A stretch of 64,000 bases of DNA from the NCBI GenBank assembly GCA_016705365.1, contig JADIYI010000008.1, positions 682,001-746,000 on the forward strand. Reading direction: 5' to 3'. The notes under the pieces were generated by a model. It did not search any database and was not told where the DNA came from. It worked only from the letters and a program-made list of their open reading frames with translations. Positions 28,745 through 38,939 of this stretch are shown piece by piece. Position numbers and translations under genes: made by a program. How positions within the stretch are numbered: position 1 is the first letter of the stretch; each line of letters opens with the position of its first letter. This stretch comes from Gammaproteobacteria bacterium. Lineage in GTDB: Bacteria; Pseudomonadota; Gammaproteobacteria; Pseudomonadales; UBA5518.

Positions 28745-28924
28745 GTCGATTCCTCCATTCCCTTGCGCGCCGCCAGAGGCAGGGTACATCGCGGGCCTTT
28801 CGCTCACGCACGGCGTGTCCAGAGCATAAGCCCTTGGCCATCACACTGCACACGCCGGGCGGCTATCGCCCCGCGCCGCGCTGCGTCACAATCCGGCTTC
28901 GACCAATCCGGGGCCCGCGACGCG

Positions 28925-31900
28925 ATGCTGCACCAGTATCACGGCAATGACATGGAGGTTCTGCGCGAGCTGGCCTGCGAGCTGCTGGCCGAGGACCCGC
29001 CACCGCCGCTGGTGCCGGAGTTCCTCGTGGTGCCGAACGTCGGCATGGCCAAGTGGCTGCGTCAGGGAATCGCGGCGCGTCTCGGCGTGGCCGCGCATCT
29101 CGCCAGTGACCTGCCCGCGGCGTTCGTGGCGCGGCTCGCGGGCACGGTGCTCTCCGGCGGCGATGCCACGGTCGACCACGCCTATGCCAAGGAACAGCTC
29201 GCGCTGCGGCTGCTGCGCCTGCTGCCGACGCTGCTCGCCGAACCGGGCTTCGCCCAGGTGCGCGCCTATCTCGAGAACCGGCATGAGCCGCGCCGCCTGC
29301 TCGCGCTCAGCCGGCGCATCGCGGCGCTGTTCGATCAATATCTGGTGTACCGCCCGGACTGGATGCTGGCCTGGGAGCAGCAACGCGCGGCACCCGGCAA
29401 CCCCGAGTCCGGCGCCCCCTGGCAAGCGCCGCTGTGGCGTGCGCTGATCGCGCAGATCGACCGGGAGCACCCGGGCGCGATCCACGGCGCCGCGCGCACA
29501 CGCGTGCTGATCGACACGCTGCGCGGGGCGGGATCGCGTCAGTCGGGCGTGCCGGCGCGAATCACCGGTTTCGGGCTCGGTGCCCTGCCGCCGCTGTGGC
29601 TCGAATTGTTCGAGGTGCTCGGTGCACATGCCGAGGTGCACCTGTTTCAGTTCAATCCCTGCGAGGAGTTCTGGGGCGACACCGTCAGTGAACGCACCCG
29701 CGCGCGCTGGGCGCTGCTCGAGCCACGGCGCGCCGAACATGCCGAGGTCGGCAATGCGCTGCTCGGTTCCTGGGGCAGGCTCGGGCGCGAGCAGCTGCAG
29801 CTGCTGCTCGAGCACACCTCGGGCGATATCACGCCATGCTTTGCAGCGCGCGAGGCGACGACGGTTCTGGCCGCGATCCAGCAGGACATTCGTGCGCTCG
29901 CGGAGCCCGAAGCGCCGCGCGCCATCGCAGCCGGCGATACCAGCCTGCTGTTCGCCGAGGCGCACAGCCGGCTGCGCGAGGTCGAGGTGCTGCACGACGA
30001 ACTGCTGGCACGCTTTGCGGCCGTGGACGCGCCGCATCCGCGTGAGGTGGTGGTGATGGCGCCCGATATCGCACTCTATGCGAGCGCCATCGAGTCGGTG
30101 TTCGGCGAAATGCGTGGCGCCGCGCGCTACATTCCCTACAGCATCGCGGACCGGGCCGCGTCGGCCGAGAGCCCGCTCGCCCAGAGTCTGTTGCACCTGC
30201 TGGCGCTGCCCGAGAGCCGCTTCGGCGCCAGCGAGATCGGCGCGCTGCTGGCCGTGCCGCCGATCGCGGCGCGCTTCGGGCTGAACGAGGCGGCGGTCGA
30301 TGAAGTGCGTGGCTGGATCGTGCGCAGCGGTATCCGCTGGGGGCTCGGCGGCGAAGGTGGCGTGGGCGTCGGCCCCGGTATCGCGCGCAATACCTGGCGC
30401 TTCGGGCTGGAGCGCATGCTGCTCGGGGTAGCCCTTGACGGCGATGCGCTGTTCGGCGATGTGGCGCCGCTCGCGCTGGGTGGCGCGGAAGCGGGCGAGC
30501 GGATCGGCATGCTGGCGGAATTCGTCGCGACGCTGGAGCGCCATGCCCGCGCACTGCCCGCGCCGCGCAGCGTCGTTGAGTGGCGCGCCAGCCTGGCGAT
30601 GCTGGTTGCGGATTTCTACGCCCCGCAGCGGGCCTTCGAAGCCGAGCTCGCGGAACTGCGCGCCGTGATCGCGGCGGTGTTCGAGCTGCTCGATGAATCG
30701 GGTTTCAGCGGCGTCATGGAGCGCGAGTTCATCACCGAGCTGCTCGGTGAGCGGCTCGGCGTGACCGAGGGCTCGCACCAGTTCCTGCGCGGCGGCGTGA
30801 ATTTCTGCCAGCTCACCCCGTTGCGCAGTATTCCGTTTCGGGTGGTCTGCGTGCTCGGGATGAATGCCGACGCGTTTCCGCGCAACCACGAGCGTCCCGG
30901 TTTCGACCTGATGGGACAGCACCGGCGCATCGGCGATCCTACCCGCCGCGACGACGACCGCTACCTGTTTCTCGAATCGCTGATCGCCGCGCGCGACTGC
31001 CTGTACATCAGTCACGTCGCGCGCGACGAGCGCAGCAACGCGGCGCGCGAACCCGCGCTGCCACTGAGCGAGTTGCGCGACTACCTCGATAGGCACTGGT
31101 CGCCGGGTGCGGCCGATGCCCTGACGCGGCGCCACCATCTCAAGCCTTTCAACGCCGGGTACTTCCGGCCCGACAGCGGGATGTTCAGCTACCGGCGCGA
31201 GTGGCTGCCGGCAGCACGTCCCTGCAGGCAGCAGCTGCGCTTCTGCACGGAGGCGCTCGCGCCGCTGCCGGAAGCCGCGCTGGCGCTCGACGCGCTCGCG
31301 CGCTTTTATCGCAACCCCTGCCGGGCGTTCTTCAACGAGCGCTTCGGGGTGCGTTTCGCGGAACCTGGCGAAGTCGGGCAGGACTGCGAACCCTTTGCGC
31401 TCGATGCGTTGCAGGCGCACGCGATCAAGGGCGAACTGGTGCAGGCCGCGCTTCGCGCAACGGACTCGAGCGCCGCCGAGCACTCGCTGCTTGCGCGCGG
31501 AGAGCTGCCGCTCGGGCAGGCCGGCCTGCAATTGCTGCGCGACGCACGTGACAAGGTGCAGGGCCTGGTCGTCCGGATCGAACCCTGGTCGTGTATCGCG
31601 CCGCACAGCGTGGAGGTCGAACTCACGATCGGCACGCGCGCGCTGCGCGGCACCATCGGCGGGCTACGCGACAGACACTTGCGTGCGTTCACGGTTTCGG
31701 CGGAAGCGCGCGGTCATACGCTGATGGAGTTCTGGATCCGTCACCTTTGCGCGTGTGCCGGTGGTGTGCTGGACGGTGAGAGCACGCTGGACGACAGCAA
31801 GCGCACGCACACGCTCGCGCGGATCGATCCCGACACGGCCCGCACCCACCTCGCGAAGCTGATCACGCTGCACGACGATGGCATGCGCCGGCCGCTTCCG

Positions 31901-32143
31901 CTGTTCGCGAAATCCGGTTTCGCATGGGCAAAGAGCATGCAGGACAAGGGCGATGAACAGCAGGCGCTGAAGGCCGCGCGGGTCGCGTTTACCGGCTACA
32001 AGGATATCCCCGGCGAAGGCGGGGATCGCTACATCGCGCGCGCGTATCCCGATGCTGTAAGCGCGCTCGATGGCGAATTCGCGCAACTCGTGCGGCTCGT
32101 CTACATGCCGCTTGCCGAGGCGCTGGCGGAGGATGCGCGATGA
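28925..32143 (+). CDS. recC: Exodeoxyribonuclease V subunit RecC
   Basis: A 1072-residue RecC subunit. The N-terminus (MLHQYHGNDMEVLRELACELL, then FLVVPNVGMAKWLRQGIA) matches the family start. Later landmarks are GFGLGALPPLWLELF, VRLFQFNP-like EVHLFQFNPCEEFW and the central GGVNFCQLTPLRSIPFRVVCVLGMN. RecC scans for Chi and holds RecB and RecD in the repair complex that processes double-strand ends. The ATG at 28925 is chosen over longer open frame because homology begins there. The gene overlaps recB by four bases (ATGA). It is somewhat shorter than the E. coli subunit. Confidence 0.96.
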   Translation: MLHQYHGNDMEVLRELACELLAEDPPPPLVPEFLVVPNVGMAKWLRQGIAARLGVAAHLASDLPAAFVARLAGTVLSGGDATVDHAYAKEQLALRLLRLLPTLLAEPGFAQVRAYLENRHEPRRLLALSRRIAALFDQYLVYRPDWMLAWEQQRAAPGNPESGAPWQAPLWRALIAQIDREHPGAIHGAARTRVLIDTLRGAGSRQSGVPARITGFGLGALPPLWLELFEVLGAHAEVHLFQFNPCEEFWGDTVSERTRARWALLEPRRAEHAEVGNALLGSWGRLGREQLQLLLEHTSGDITPCFAAREATTVLAAIQQDIRALAEPEAPRAIAAGDTSLLFAEAHSRLREVEVLHDELLARFAAVDAPHPREVVVMAPDIALYASAIESVFGEMRGAARYIPYSIADRAASAESPLAQSLLHLLALPESRFGASEIGALLAVPPIAARFGLNEAAVDEVRGWIVRSGIRWGLGGEGGVGVGPGIARNTWRFGLERMLLGVALDGDALFGDVAPLALGGAEAGERIGMLAEFVATLERHARALPAPRSVVEWRASLAMLVADFYAPQRAFEAELAELRAVIAAVFELLDESGFSGVMEREFITELLGERLGVTEGSHQFLRGGVNFCQLTPLRSIPFRVVCVLGMNADAFPRNHERPGFDLMGQHRRIGDPTRRDDDRYLFLESLIAARDCLYISHVARDERSNAAREPALPLSELRDYLDRHWSPGAADALTRRHHLKPFNAGYFRPDSGMFSYRREWLPAARPCRQQLRFCTEALAPLPEAALALDALARFYRNPCRAFFNERFGVRFAEPGEVGQDCEPFALDALQAHAIKGELVQAALRATDSSAAEHSLLARGELPLGQAGLQLLRDARDKVQGLVVRIEPWSCIAPHSVEVELTIGTRALRGTIGGLRDRHLRAFTVSAEARGHTLMEFWIRHLCACAGGVLDGESTLDDSKRTHTLARIDPDTARTHLAKLITLHDDGMRRPLPLFAKSGFAWAKSMQDKGDEQQALKAARVAFTGYKDIPGEGGDRYIARAYPDAVSALDGEFAQLVRLVYMPLAEALAEDAR

Positions 32144-35100
32144 ATCGTCTCGACCCCCTCACCTTGCCGCTGCATGGCCGGCGCCTGATCGAGGCCAGCG
32201 CCGGCACCGGCAAGACCTACGCGATCACCAGCATCGTGCTGCGCCTGCTGCTCGGACACGACGGCACCGCCACGGGTGTGAACCCGCGGCGCATCGAGCA
32301 GATCCTGATCGTGACCTTCACGCGCGCCGCCACGGAGGAACTGCGCGGACGCATCCGCGCGCGGCTGCGCGAGGCGCGGCTTGCGTTCGAGGAAGACGCC
32401 GGCATCAGCGAGGATGAATTCATCGCGCAATTGCGCCTGGCGAGCAGCGATCGAGTCGTGGATCATCGCCGCCTCGCGCTGGCGGAAATGGACCTCGATC
32501 TCGCGAGCATCTTCACGATCCACGGTTTCGCAAGCCGCATGCTGCAACGCAATGCCTTCGAGAGCGGCGCGTCGTTCGCCGCGGATATCTCGGAGGATGA
32601 CCGCCGTGTGGTCGAGGAGGCATTGCGCGATGTGTGGCGCGAGCGCGTGTACCCGCTCGCCGCGCTGCCGGCGAGCACGGTGCTCGACGAGTCGAGCGCA
32701 AGGGAATTCATCGACCGCGCACGCCAGTTGCTGGGCAAACAGGGACTGCGCTTCGACAACCTGCCGGCGGCGTCCTGGAGCGAGCTGTTGCAGGAGCTGG
32801 CCGATGGCGAATACACGCTTCTGGACTGGTGGCGTGCGCACGGCAGCAGTGTGCGCGGGGTGATGGGAAGCACCAAGCTCAACAAGTCGGGCAAGGAGGC
32901 GTTCTGTGCCAGCCTGGCAGCGCTCGAGGCCGGGGAGCCGACCGCACTCGATCGGATGATTGTGAGCGGCCTCTCGCAATCGTTCCTCGAATCGCAGCTG
33001 AACAAGGCCGCTAAAGGCAACAGCCTGCCCGATCTCGATCTGTTCCGGCTCGCCGACCGGGTGCTCGACACCGGTCGCCAGCTGTCCGCGCGCCTGTTGT
33101 TCGATGCGCTCGAGCTTGCGCGTACCCGGCTCGCCGAACTCAAGGAACGCACCGGGCTGCTCGGCTACGAGGACCTGCTGCGTCTGCTCGAGAAAGGCCT
33201 GGCCGCGCCGGGTGGCGGCGAACGCCTCGCGGCGGCGATTCGCGAGCAATACCCGGTCGCGCTGATCGATGAATGCCAGGATACCGACCCGCTGCAATGG
33301 TGCGTGTTCGAGCGCATCTACGATGCACCCGGCACCGGACTGTTCCTGGTCGGCGATCCGAAGCAGGCGATCTATGCATTTCGCGGCGCGGATGTGTACG
33401 CGTATCTCAGGGTGCGCCGCGAAGCCGGCGAGAGCTACACGCTCGATACCAACTACCGTTCGGTCGAGCCGCTCATACGGTCGCTGAACGCGCTGTTCGG
33501 CTTGCGCAAGGACAAGGATCCGTTCCGCGGCAAGGGAGACATGCCCTATGTCGAGGTGCGGCCTTCGCACCGGCCCGACGCGAAGCCGCTCACGCGCGAC
33601 GGCGAGCCGCTCGCGCCGCTGCAACTGCTGGCGCATCTCGATGACAGGCCGATCGGCACCGGCGACTATCGCGCGCGGATGGCGCGTCTCGCGGCAGGCC
33701 ATATGGCGGGTCTTCTTGCCGATGTGTCGGTGCGCATTGGCGAGCGCCGGCTCGAGGCCGGGGATATCGCCTGCCTGGTGCGCGGCTGGCCGGATGCACT
33801 GGCGCTTGCGAGCGAACTGCAGCGCTACGCGATTCCGTATGTGTATCGCGGACGCGACAGTGTATTCGGCAGCGCCGCAGCGCTGGATGTGCACCAGCTG
33901 CTTGCCGCGGTGCTCGATCCGGGCTCCGAGCGCCATCTGCGCGCGGCACTCGGCTGCGCGCTGCTCGGCTACGGCGCCGCCGAACTCGATTCGCTGCTCG
34001 GCGACGAGCGCGCGTTGCTCGAGGTGCAGCAGCGCTTCTTCGTGCATGCCCGGCGCCTGCGCGAGCATGGCGTGCAGGCCGCGCTGCGCCGCCTGCTGTT
34101 CGAGCACGAGGTGCCGGCGCGCGTGCTGGCGCAACCCGATGGCGAGCGGCGGCTCACCAACTGTCTGCACCTGCTGGAGTTGCTGCAGGCCGAGCGCGAG
34201 ACGCTCGACAGTGACGAGGCACTGCTCGCGCGGCTAGCGGAGCGCATCGCAAACCCCGACGGAGAGCGCGAGGAGCAGCAGCTGCGTCTGGAGAGCGACG
34301 CGCGGCGCGTGCAGATCGTGACGCTGCACTCCAGCAAGGGTCTCGAGTACCCGGTGGTGTATCTGCCGTTTCCGGCGCACTACCGCAAGGCCGACGAGCC
34401 GTTGTGGCACGATCGCGAGAGCCTGCATTTGCGGTACGACCTCGAGGGCAATGAGGATTCCCTGGCGCGCGCCGACGAGGAGCGGCTCGCCGAGGACATG
34501 CGGCTGCTCTACGTCGGTCTGACACGCGCGGTGCACTGCTGCGTGCTCGGCGTGGCGGACATCGTGCACGGCAGCTCGAAGAAGAGCGATCTCGAGAGAA
34601 CCGCGTTCGGCTACCTGCTGGGTGCGCAGGAGGGTGAGGCGCGCGCTGCTCTGGAGCGCCTGATCGCGCTGCCCGGCGCGGTCCTGTTCGATCCCGAAGC
34701 GGCACTGCCCCTGGCGTGCACGGAAAAGGAAGAGCCAGAGGAGCTTGCAGCGCGCGAGTTCACGGCCGCCATCGAGCGCGACTGGAGTGCCACCAGCTAT
34801 TCCGCGCTGGTGCGCACGGTCTCCGAACGCGCCGAGCGCGCATTCCGCCAGCCCGAACTGGGTGGTGTCGAACGCAGTCGCCGCGACGGCGGGGACCGCG
34901 GCATTTTCGGTTTCGAGCGCGGCGCGGAAGCGGGGAGCTTTCTGCACGGCTTGCTGGAGCGGGTCGATTTCTCGCAACCGGCCGCGGCGCCCGCCAATGC
35001 CGGGCTGATCGCCACGGCGCTGGCACGCAGCGCCCGCGAAGCGCAATGGCAGCCGGCACTGGAGCAGATGATCGACGATGTGCTCGGCTGCACCCTGGAC

Positions 35101-35628
35101 GGCGAATCGCTGCGGCTCGCGGATCTGTCGGCCGCGCAGCGTATCGTCGAAATGGGATTCGAGCTGCCGCTCGCGCCGCTCGCCGCAAGCGAACTCAACC
35201 GTCTGCTGCTGCAGCACGAACCGCTCGCCGCACGCGGCGCCGCGCTTGGCTTCGCGACGATCCGGGGCATGCTGAGCGGCTTTATCGACCTGGTGTTCGA
35301 GTATCGCGGGCGCTATTTCGTGGCCGACTTCAAATCGAACCACCTCGGTGCCAGCGTCGAGGATTACGCGCCGCCAATGCTCGAGGCCTCCATCGCCGAG
35401 CATCGCTATGATCTGCAATACGTGCTCTACAGCGTGGCGCTGCAGCGCTTCCTGCGGGCGCGGCTTGGCGCCGCCTATGATCCCGACCTGCACCTGGGTG
35501 GCGTGTACTACCTCTACCTGCGCGGCATGCGGCGGGCGGCGGGCGCCGCTTACGGCGTGTTCCACACGCGGCCCGCGCAGGCACTGATCGATGCGCTGGA
35601 TGCGTTGTTCGCGGGGCGCAGCACATGA
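32140..35628 (+). CDS. recB: Exodeoxyribonuclease V subunit RecB
   Basis: A 1162-residue 3'-5' helicase and nuclease. The UvrD-type Walker A is EASAGTGKTYAI near residue 20. Motif Ia is TFTRAATEELRGRI, motif II is ALIDECQDTDPLQW, motif III follows in VGDPKQAIYAFRGAD, and motif V is TLHSSKGLEYPVVYLP. The C-terminal nuclease carries GFIDLVFEYRGRYFVADFKSN, with the aspartate/lysine catalytic set. The gene overlaps recC and recD by four bases on each side, giving strictly coupled synthesis of the three subunits. All motifs seem intact. Confidence 0.97.
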   Translation: MNRLDPLTLPLHGRRLIEASAGTGKTYAITSIVLRLLLGHDGTATGVNPRRIEQILIVTFTRAATEELRGRIRARLREARLAFEEDAGISEDEFIAQLRLASSDRVVDHRRLALAEMDLDLASIFTIHGFASRMLQRNAFESGASFAADISEDDRRVVEEALRDVWRERVYPLAALPASTVLDESSAREFIDRARQLLGKQGLRFDNLPAASWSELLQELADGEYTLLDWWRAHGSSVRGVMGSTKLNKSGKEAFCASLAALEAGEPTALDRMIVSGLSQSFLESQLNKAAKGNSLPDLDLFRLADRVLDTGRQLSARLLFDALELARTRLAELKERTGLLGYEDLLRLLEKGLAAPGGGERLAAAIREQYPVALIDECQDTDPLQWCVFERIYDAPGTGLFLVGDPKQAIYAFRGADVYAYLRVRREAGESYTLDTNYRSVEPLIRSLNALFGLRKDKDPFRGKGDMPYVEVRPSHRPDAKPLTRDGEPLAPLQLLAHLDDRPIGTGDYRARMARLAAGHMAGLLADVSVRIGERRLEAGDIACLVRGWPDALALASELQRYAIPYVYRGRDSVFGSAAALDVHQLLAAVLDPGSERHLRAALGCALLGYGAAELDSLLGDERALLEVQQRFFVHARRLREHGVQAALRRLLFEHEVPARVLAQPDGERRLTNCLHLLELLQAERETLDSDEALLARLAERIANPDGEREEQQLRLESDARRVQIVTLHSSKGLEYPVVYLPFPAHYRKADEPLWHDRESLHLRYDLEGNEDSLARADEERLAEDMRLLYVGLTRAVHCCVLGVADIVHGSSKKSDLERTAFGYLLGAQEGEARAALERLIALPGAVLFDPEAALPLACTEKEEPEELAAREFTAAIERDWSATSYSALVRTVSERAERAFRQPELGGVERSRRDGGDRGIFGFERGAEAGSFLHGLLERVDFSQPAAAPANAGLIATALARSAREAQWQPALEQMIDDVLGCTLDGESLRLADLSAAQRIVEMGFELPLAPLAASELNRLLLQHEPLAARGAALGFATIRGMLSGFIDLVFEYRGRYFVADFKSNHLGASVEDYAPPMLEASIAEHRYDLQYVLYSVALQRFLRARLGAAYDPDLHLGGVYYLYLRGMRRAAGAAYGVFHTRPAQALIDALDALFAGRST

Positions 35629-37475
35629 TCACGCGCGAGGGGTTGCGTGCGTTGCAGGCAGAGGGCCTGATCCGTGCGATCGATTACCACTTTGGCTGCG
35701 CACTGGCACGCCATGCGGTGGCGGAACCGGAGGCGATCGCGATCGCCGGGGCGCTCTGCAGCATCGCGCTCGGCAACGGCGATGTGTGCGTGGACCTGGG
35801 AGCGGTGGATGGCAAGCCGTTTGCGGCACTCGGCGAGGCGCTCGATGTGGCCGCACTGCGCGCGGCGCTGGCGCGCGAGCCGGCGATCTGCGCGCACGGT
35901 GGAGCAATGGCTTCGTGTCCGCTGGTGCTCGATGGCGACAGGCTCTATTTGCAACGCTACTGGCAAAGCGAACAGCGGGTGGCCGCGCGCCTGCTGGAAC
36001 TCGCGGCGCGCGCTCACCTGCCTGGCGATGAAACGCGTGAATTGCTCGGGCGCTTGTTTGGCGAGGACTCGCCCGGCGCCGGCGGGCAAAAGCTTGCCTG
36101 TATTGTTGCGCTGACCCGCGGTTTCGCGGTGATCACCGGTGGACCCGGTACCGGCAAGACCACCACGGTTGCGCGATTGCTGGTGCTGCTGGCGGCCGCG
36201 GCGCGTGACGCGGGTAAATCGCTGGTGATGCGGCTCGCCGCACCCACGGGCAAGGCCGCGGCGCGGGTCGGGGAATCGCTGGCGCGCGAAGTCGCGGCAA
36301 TGCGCGCGGCGGGCACAGTCGAGCAAGCGCTGCTCGAGCGTCTGCCCCAGGGCGCGGAGACCCTGCACCGCCTGCTCGGCGCGGGCAGCAACGGCTTTCG
36401 TCACGATGCGCAAAATCCGCTGCCCGCCGACCTGGTGGTGCTCGATGAATCCTCGATGATCGACCTGCGCCTGCTCGATGCGCTGTTGCTCGCGCTGCCG
36501 GCGCATGCGCGCCTGGTCATGCTCGGCGACAGCGAGCAGCTCGATGCGGTGGAGGCCGGCAGCGTGTTCGGTGCGTTGTGCACGGGTTCCGGTCGTTACA
36601 GCGCGGCACGTGCACGGGAAATCGAGGCGCTCGCAGGTTGCGTGGTTGCGACGGAAGAAGCGTGTTCACCGGTGCAGGATACGATCGCGCTGCTGGGTCA
36701 CAGTTATCGCTTCGATGCCGGCGGTGGCATCGGGCGCCTGGCGGCGGCGGTCAATGCCGGTGACGGCGAGCGCGCCAACGCCCTGCTCGACAGCGCGGAT
36801 CCGGCCATCGCGCGCACGGTGTACGGAGAACATCTCGGCGATTCGCAAATGGCGGCAATCCGCGCCGGCTACACCGAGTTGCTCGGGGCGCTGCGAGCCG
36901 GAGCCGACGCGCAACAGCTGCTCGCGCTCCAGGAACGTTTTCGCGTGCTGTGCGCGCTGCGCGAGGGCGAGTTCGGGGTGGCGGGTCTGAATCGCGCGAT
37001 CGAACGCACGCTGGCCAGCGCTGGCCTGATCGATGACAGCACCCCTTTCTATGCCGGACGCCCGCTGCTGGTGACGCGCAACGATCATGGGTTGCGGCTG
37101 TACAACGGCGACCTCGGGCTGGTGGTGCCGGGGCTCGAGGGGCACCACGAGGTGTTGTTCCGGGCACCCGATGGCAGCGCGCGACGCTTGCCGCCCGGGC
37201 GCCTGCCTGATCACGAAACCGCATTCGCGATGACAGTGCACAAGAGCCAGGGCTCGGAGTTCGACGAGATTTGCCTGGTGCTGCCGCCGCCGTCCAGTGC
37301 GCCGGGCCTGGCGGGCCGCGAAATGCTCTACACCGCGATCACGCGGGCGCGCCGGCGTGTGCTCTTCATACTGCCCGAAGCGCGGCTCGAGGAGCGCTGG
37401 TTCACCGCGACCAAACGCGTAAGCGGTTTGAGGGAGCGCCTGACCCGCCCCGAGTGCCGCGATGCGCGCGTATAA
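35625..37475 (+). CDS. recD: Exodeoxyribonuclease V subunit RecD
   Basis: A 616-residue 5'-3' helicase. Walker A is ITGGPGTGKTTTVARLL near residue 167, followed by LAAPTGKAAARVGES (motif Ia). Walker B is LVVLDESSMIDL, motif III is MLGDSEQLDAVEAG, and the C-terminal TVHKSQGSEFDE and YTAITRARRRV are motifs V and VI. It is the last gene of the recCBD unit and begins in a four-base overlap with recB. A 27-base gap follows before a small gene on the same strand, which could be co-transcribed. Confidence 0.96.
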   Translation: MITREGLRALQAEGLIRAIDYHFGCALARHAVAEPEAIAIAGALCSIALGNGDVCVDLGAVDGKPFAALGEALDVAALRAALAREPAICAHGGAMASCPLVLDGDRLYLQRYWQSEQRVAARLLELAARAHLPGDETRELLGRLFGEDSPGAGGQKLACIVALTRGFAVITGGPGTGKTTTVARLLVLLAAAARDAGKSLVMRLAAPTGKAAARVGESLAREVAAMRAAGTVEQALLERLPQGAETLHRLLGAGSNGFRHDAQNPLPADLVVLDESSMIDLRLLDALLLALPAHARLVMLGDSEQLDAVEAGSVFGALCTGSGRYSAARAREIEALAGCVVATEEACSPVQDTIALLGHSYRFDAGGGIGRLAAAVNAGDGERANALLDSADPAIARTVYGEHLGDSQMAAIRAGYTELLGALRAGADAQQLLALQERFRVLCALREGEFGVAGLNRAIERTLASAGLIDDSTPFYAGRPLLVTRNDHGLRLYNGDLGLVVPGLEGHHEVLFRAPDGSARRLPPGRLPDHETAFAMTVHKSQGSEFDEICLVLPPPSSAPGLAGREMLYTAITRARRRVLFILPEARLEERWFTATKRVSGLRERLTRPECRDARV

Positions 37476-37502
37476 TCCCCTGCGCCCCGGAAGGAGAACG
37501 GC

Positions 37503-37919
37503 ATGAGCGAGACGACTGGCAGACGGCTATCCATGGTGCAGATGCGCAGAATGCTGCGCCGGCTCGAGCGCGCCCACAGCGGTGACGAGGGCGTCTGTCC
37601 GGCCTGCAGCCTGCAGCGGCTTGCGGCCCAACTGGTCGAGGAACTCGAGTACGAGTCGCACCAGCTTGCTTCGCCCGAGCTGCGTCCCGGCGCCGCCAGC
37701 GTGACGATGGCGGTCGAGGCACTCATCACGATCATCTACACGCTCGATGTGCGCGGTGCCGATGAGCAGGGCCGGGTGCTGCAGGCGCTGCTCGACCAGG
37801 TCGGAGGTATCGTGCTAGACCAGCTGGCCCAGGAAGAGATGAATGCCGCCGGTGCCGGCGAGCAGGACGCGGGCGATTCAGAGCCCGCGCCACCGCGGCG
37901 CGGTGGCTCGCTGCACTGA
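37503..37919 (+). CDS. Hypothetical protein downstream of recD
   Basis: A 138-residue soluble protein that I do not recognise. It is helical, with a single CPAC pair near residue 32 that could be a redox or metal site. A hydrophobic helix follows (VTMAVEALITIIYTL), and the C-terminal tail is rich in Gly, Ala and Glu. GGAGAA precedes the ATG. It follows recD by 27 bases, so it may be on the same transcript, but nothing shows a repair role. Confidence 0.6.
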   Translation: MSETTGRRLSMVQMRRMLRRLERAHSGDEGVCPACSLQRLAAQLVEELEYESHQLASPELRPGAASVTMAVEALITIIYTLDVRGADEQGRVLQALLDQVGGIVLDQLAQEEMNAAGAGEQDAGDSEPAPPRRGGSLH

Positions 37920-38023
37920 GTGTTGCAATACGCAACAGCAGTTGATCCGATGAAGCGCATCCTGGTGGTGCAGGTCCTGCTGGCCGCGTGCAGGTTGTGC
38001 ACGAATTTTCCCGCCACGAATTT

Positions 38024-38893
38024 CTACTCGTCGTGGTGGAAGCTGCGCACGATATAGCTGCCTGATTTCTCGTCGAGCTCGAGGTCGAGCAAGTTGCGCG
38101 CCTGCAGTTCCTCGAGCAGTTTGCCGAAGGTGCGAAAGCCGTGGTAGGTCTCGTTGAAACCCGGTTTGCGCCGCTTCAGCGTCTGCTTGACCATTGATGC
38201 CCAGACCTTTTCTTCCTGGCCGCGCTCCTCGAACAGATCCTCGACCGTTGCCATTACCAGGTCGAGCGCTTCCTGTTGCTTGTCATCTGCAGGTTCGTCG
38301 CGCTTCGGCTCCGCGTTGACCGGCGGCCTCCCGTCGTCGCCGGCAGCCGGCTCGGATTCCTTGCGCGCGGCCTTCTTCGCGGGCGCGCGTGGGCGACGCC
38401 GACGCTTGCTTTCGGGCTCGCGCACCAGGTCGTCGTAATAGATGAACTCGTCGCAGCCCGATACCAGCAGATCGGAACTCGAATTCTTCACACCCACGCC
38501 GATCACGGTCTTGTTGTTCTCGCGCAGCTTGCTCACCAGCGGCGAGAAATCCGAATCCCCGCTGATGATCACGAACATGTCGACATGTGACTTGGTGTAG
38601 CAAAGGTCGAGCGCATCGACCACCATGCGGATATCGGCCGAATTCTTGCCGGACATGCGCACATGGGGGATCTCGATCAACTCGAATGCCGCCTCGTGCA
38701 TCGCTTTCTTGAACTCCTTGTAGCGATCCCAGTCGCAGTAGGCTTTTTTCACCACGATGTTGCCCTTCAGCAGCAGGCGTTCGAGCACCTTCTGGATGTT
38801 GAACGCCGCGTATTTTGCATCACGCACGCCAAGGGCAACGTTCTCGAAGTCGCAAAACAGCGCCATGTTCTGGGTGGCAGATTTCTCGTTCAT
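38024..38893 (-). CDS. NYN domain ribonuclease-like protein with C-terminal LOTUS/OST-HTH domain
   Basis: A 289-residue two-domain protein. The NYN (PIN-like) nuclease domain has its acidic residues in ALFCDFENVALG (near residue 13), SADIRMVVDALDL and ISGDSDFSPLVSKLR, followed by VIGVGVKNSSSDLL. After a basic Lys/Arg/Ala linker (residues about 170-215) comes an OST-HTH/LOTUS module (LDLVMATVEDLFEE to GSYIVRS), which binds RNA or G-quadruplexes in relatives. The pairing is common in bacteria and points to RNA processing or decay; the target is unknown. The ATG at 38893 is at the family start. Confidence 0.9.
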   Translation of the reverse strand: MNEKSATQNMALFCDFENVALGVRDAKYAAFNIQKVLERLLLKGNIVVKKAYCDWDRYKEFKKAMHEAAFELIEIPHVRMSGKNSADIRMVVDALDLCYTKSHVDMFVIISGDSDFSPLVSKLRENNKTVIGVGVKNSSSDLLVSGCDEFIYYDDLVREPESKRRRRPRAPAKKAARKESEPAAGDDGRPPVNAEPKRDEPADDKQQEALDLVMATVEDLFEERGQEEKVWASMVKQTLKRRKPGFNETYHGFRTFGKLLEELQARNLLDLELDEKSGSYIVRSFHHDE

Positions 38894-38939
38894 GAGGCAA
38901 TTCCATTTTCTTGAATGAAGGTGATGGGGTGTGCGCGTC

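Noticed and set aside
28886..31606. 906-codon open frame antisense to recC
   Set aside because: Entirely opposite a well-supported recC with no domain motif of its own.
32101..34170. 689-codon open frame antisense to recB
   Set aside because: Opposite intact helicase motifs of recB; low-complexity composition.
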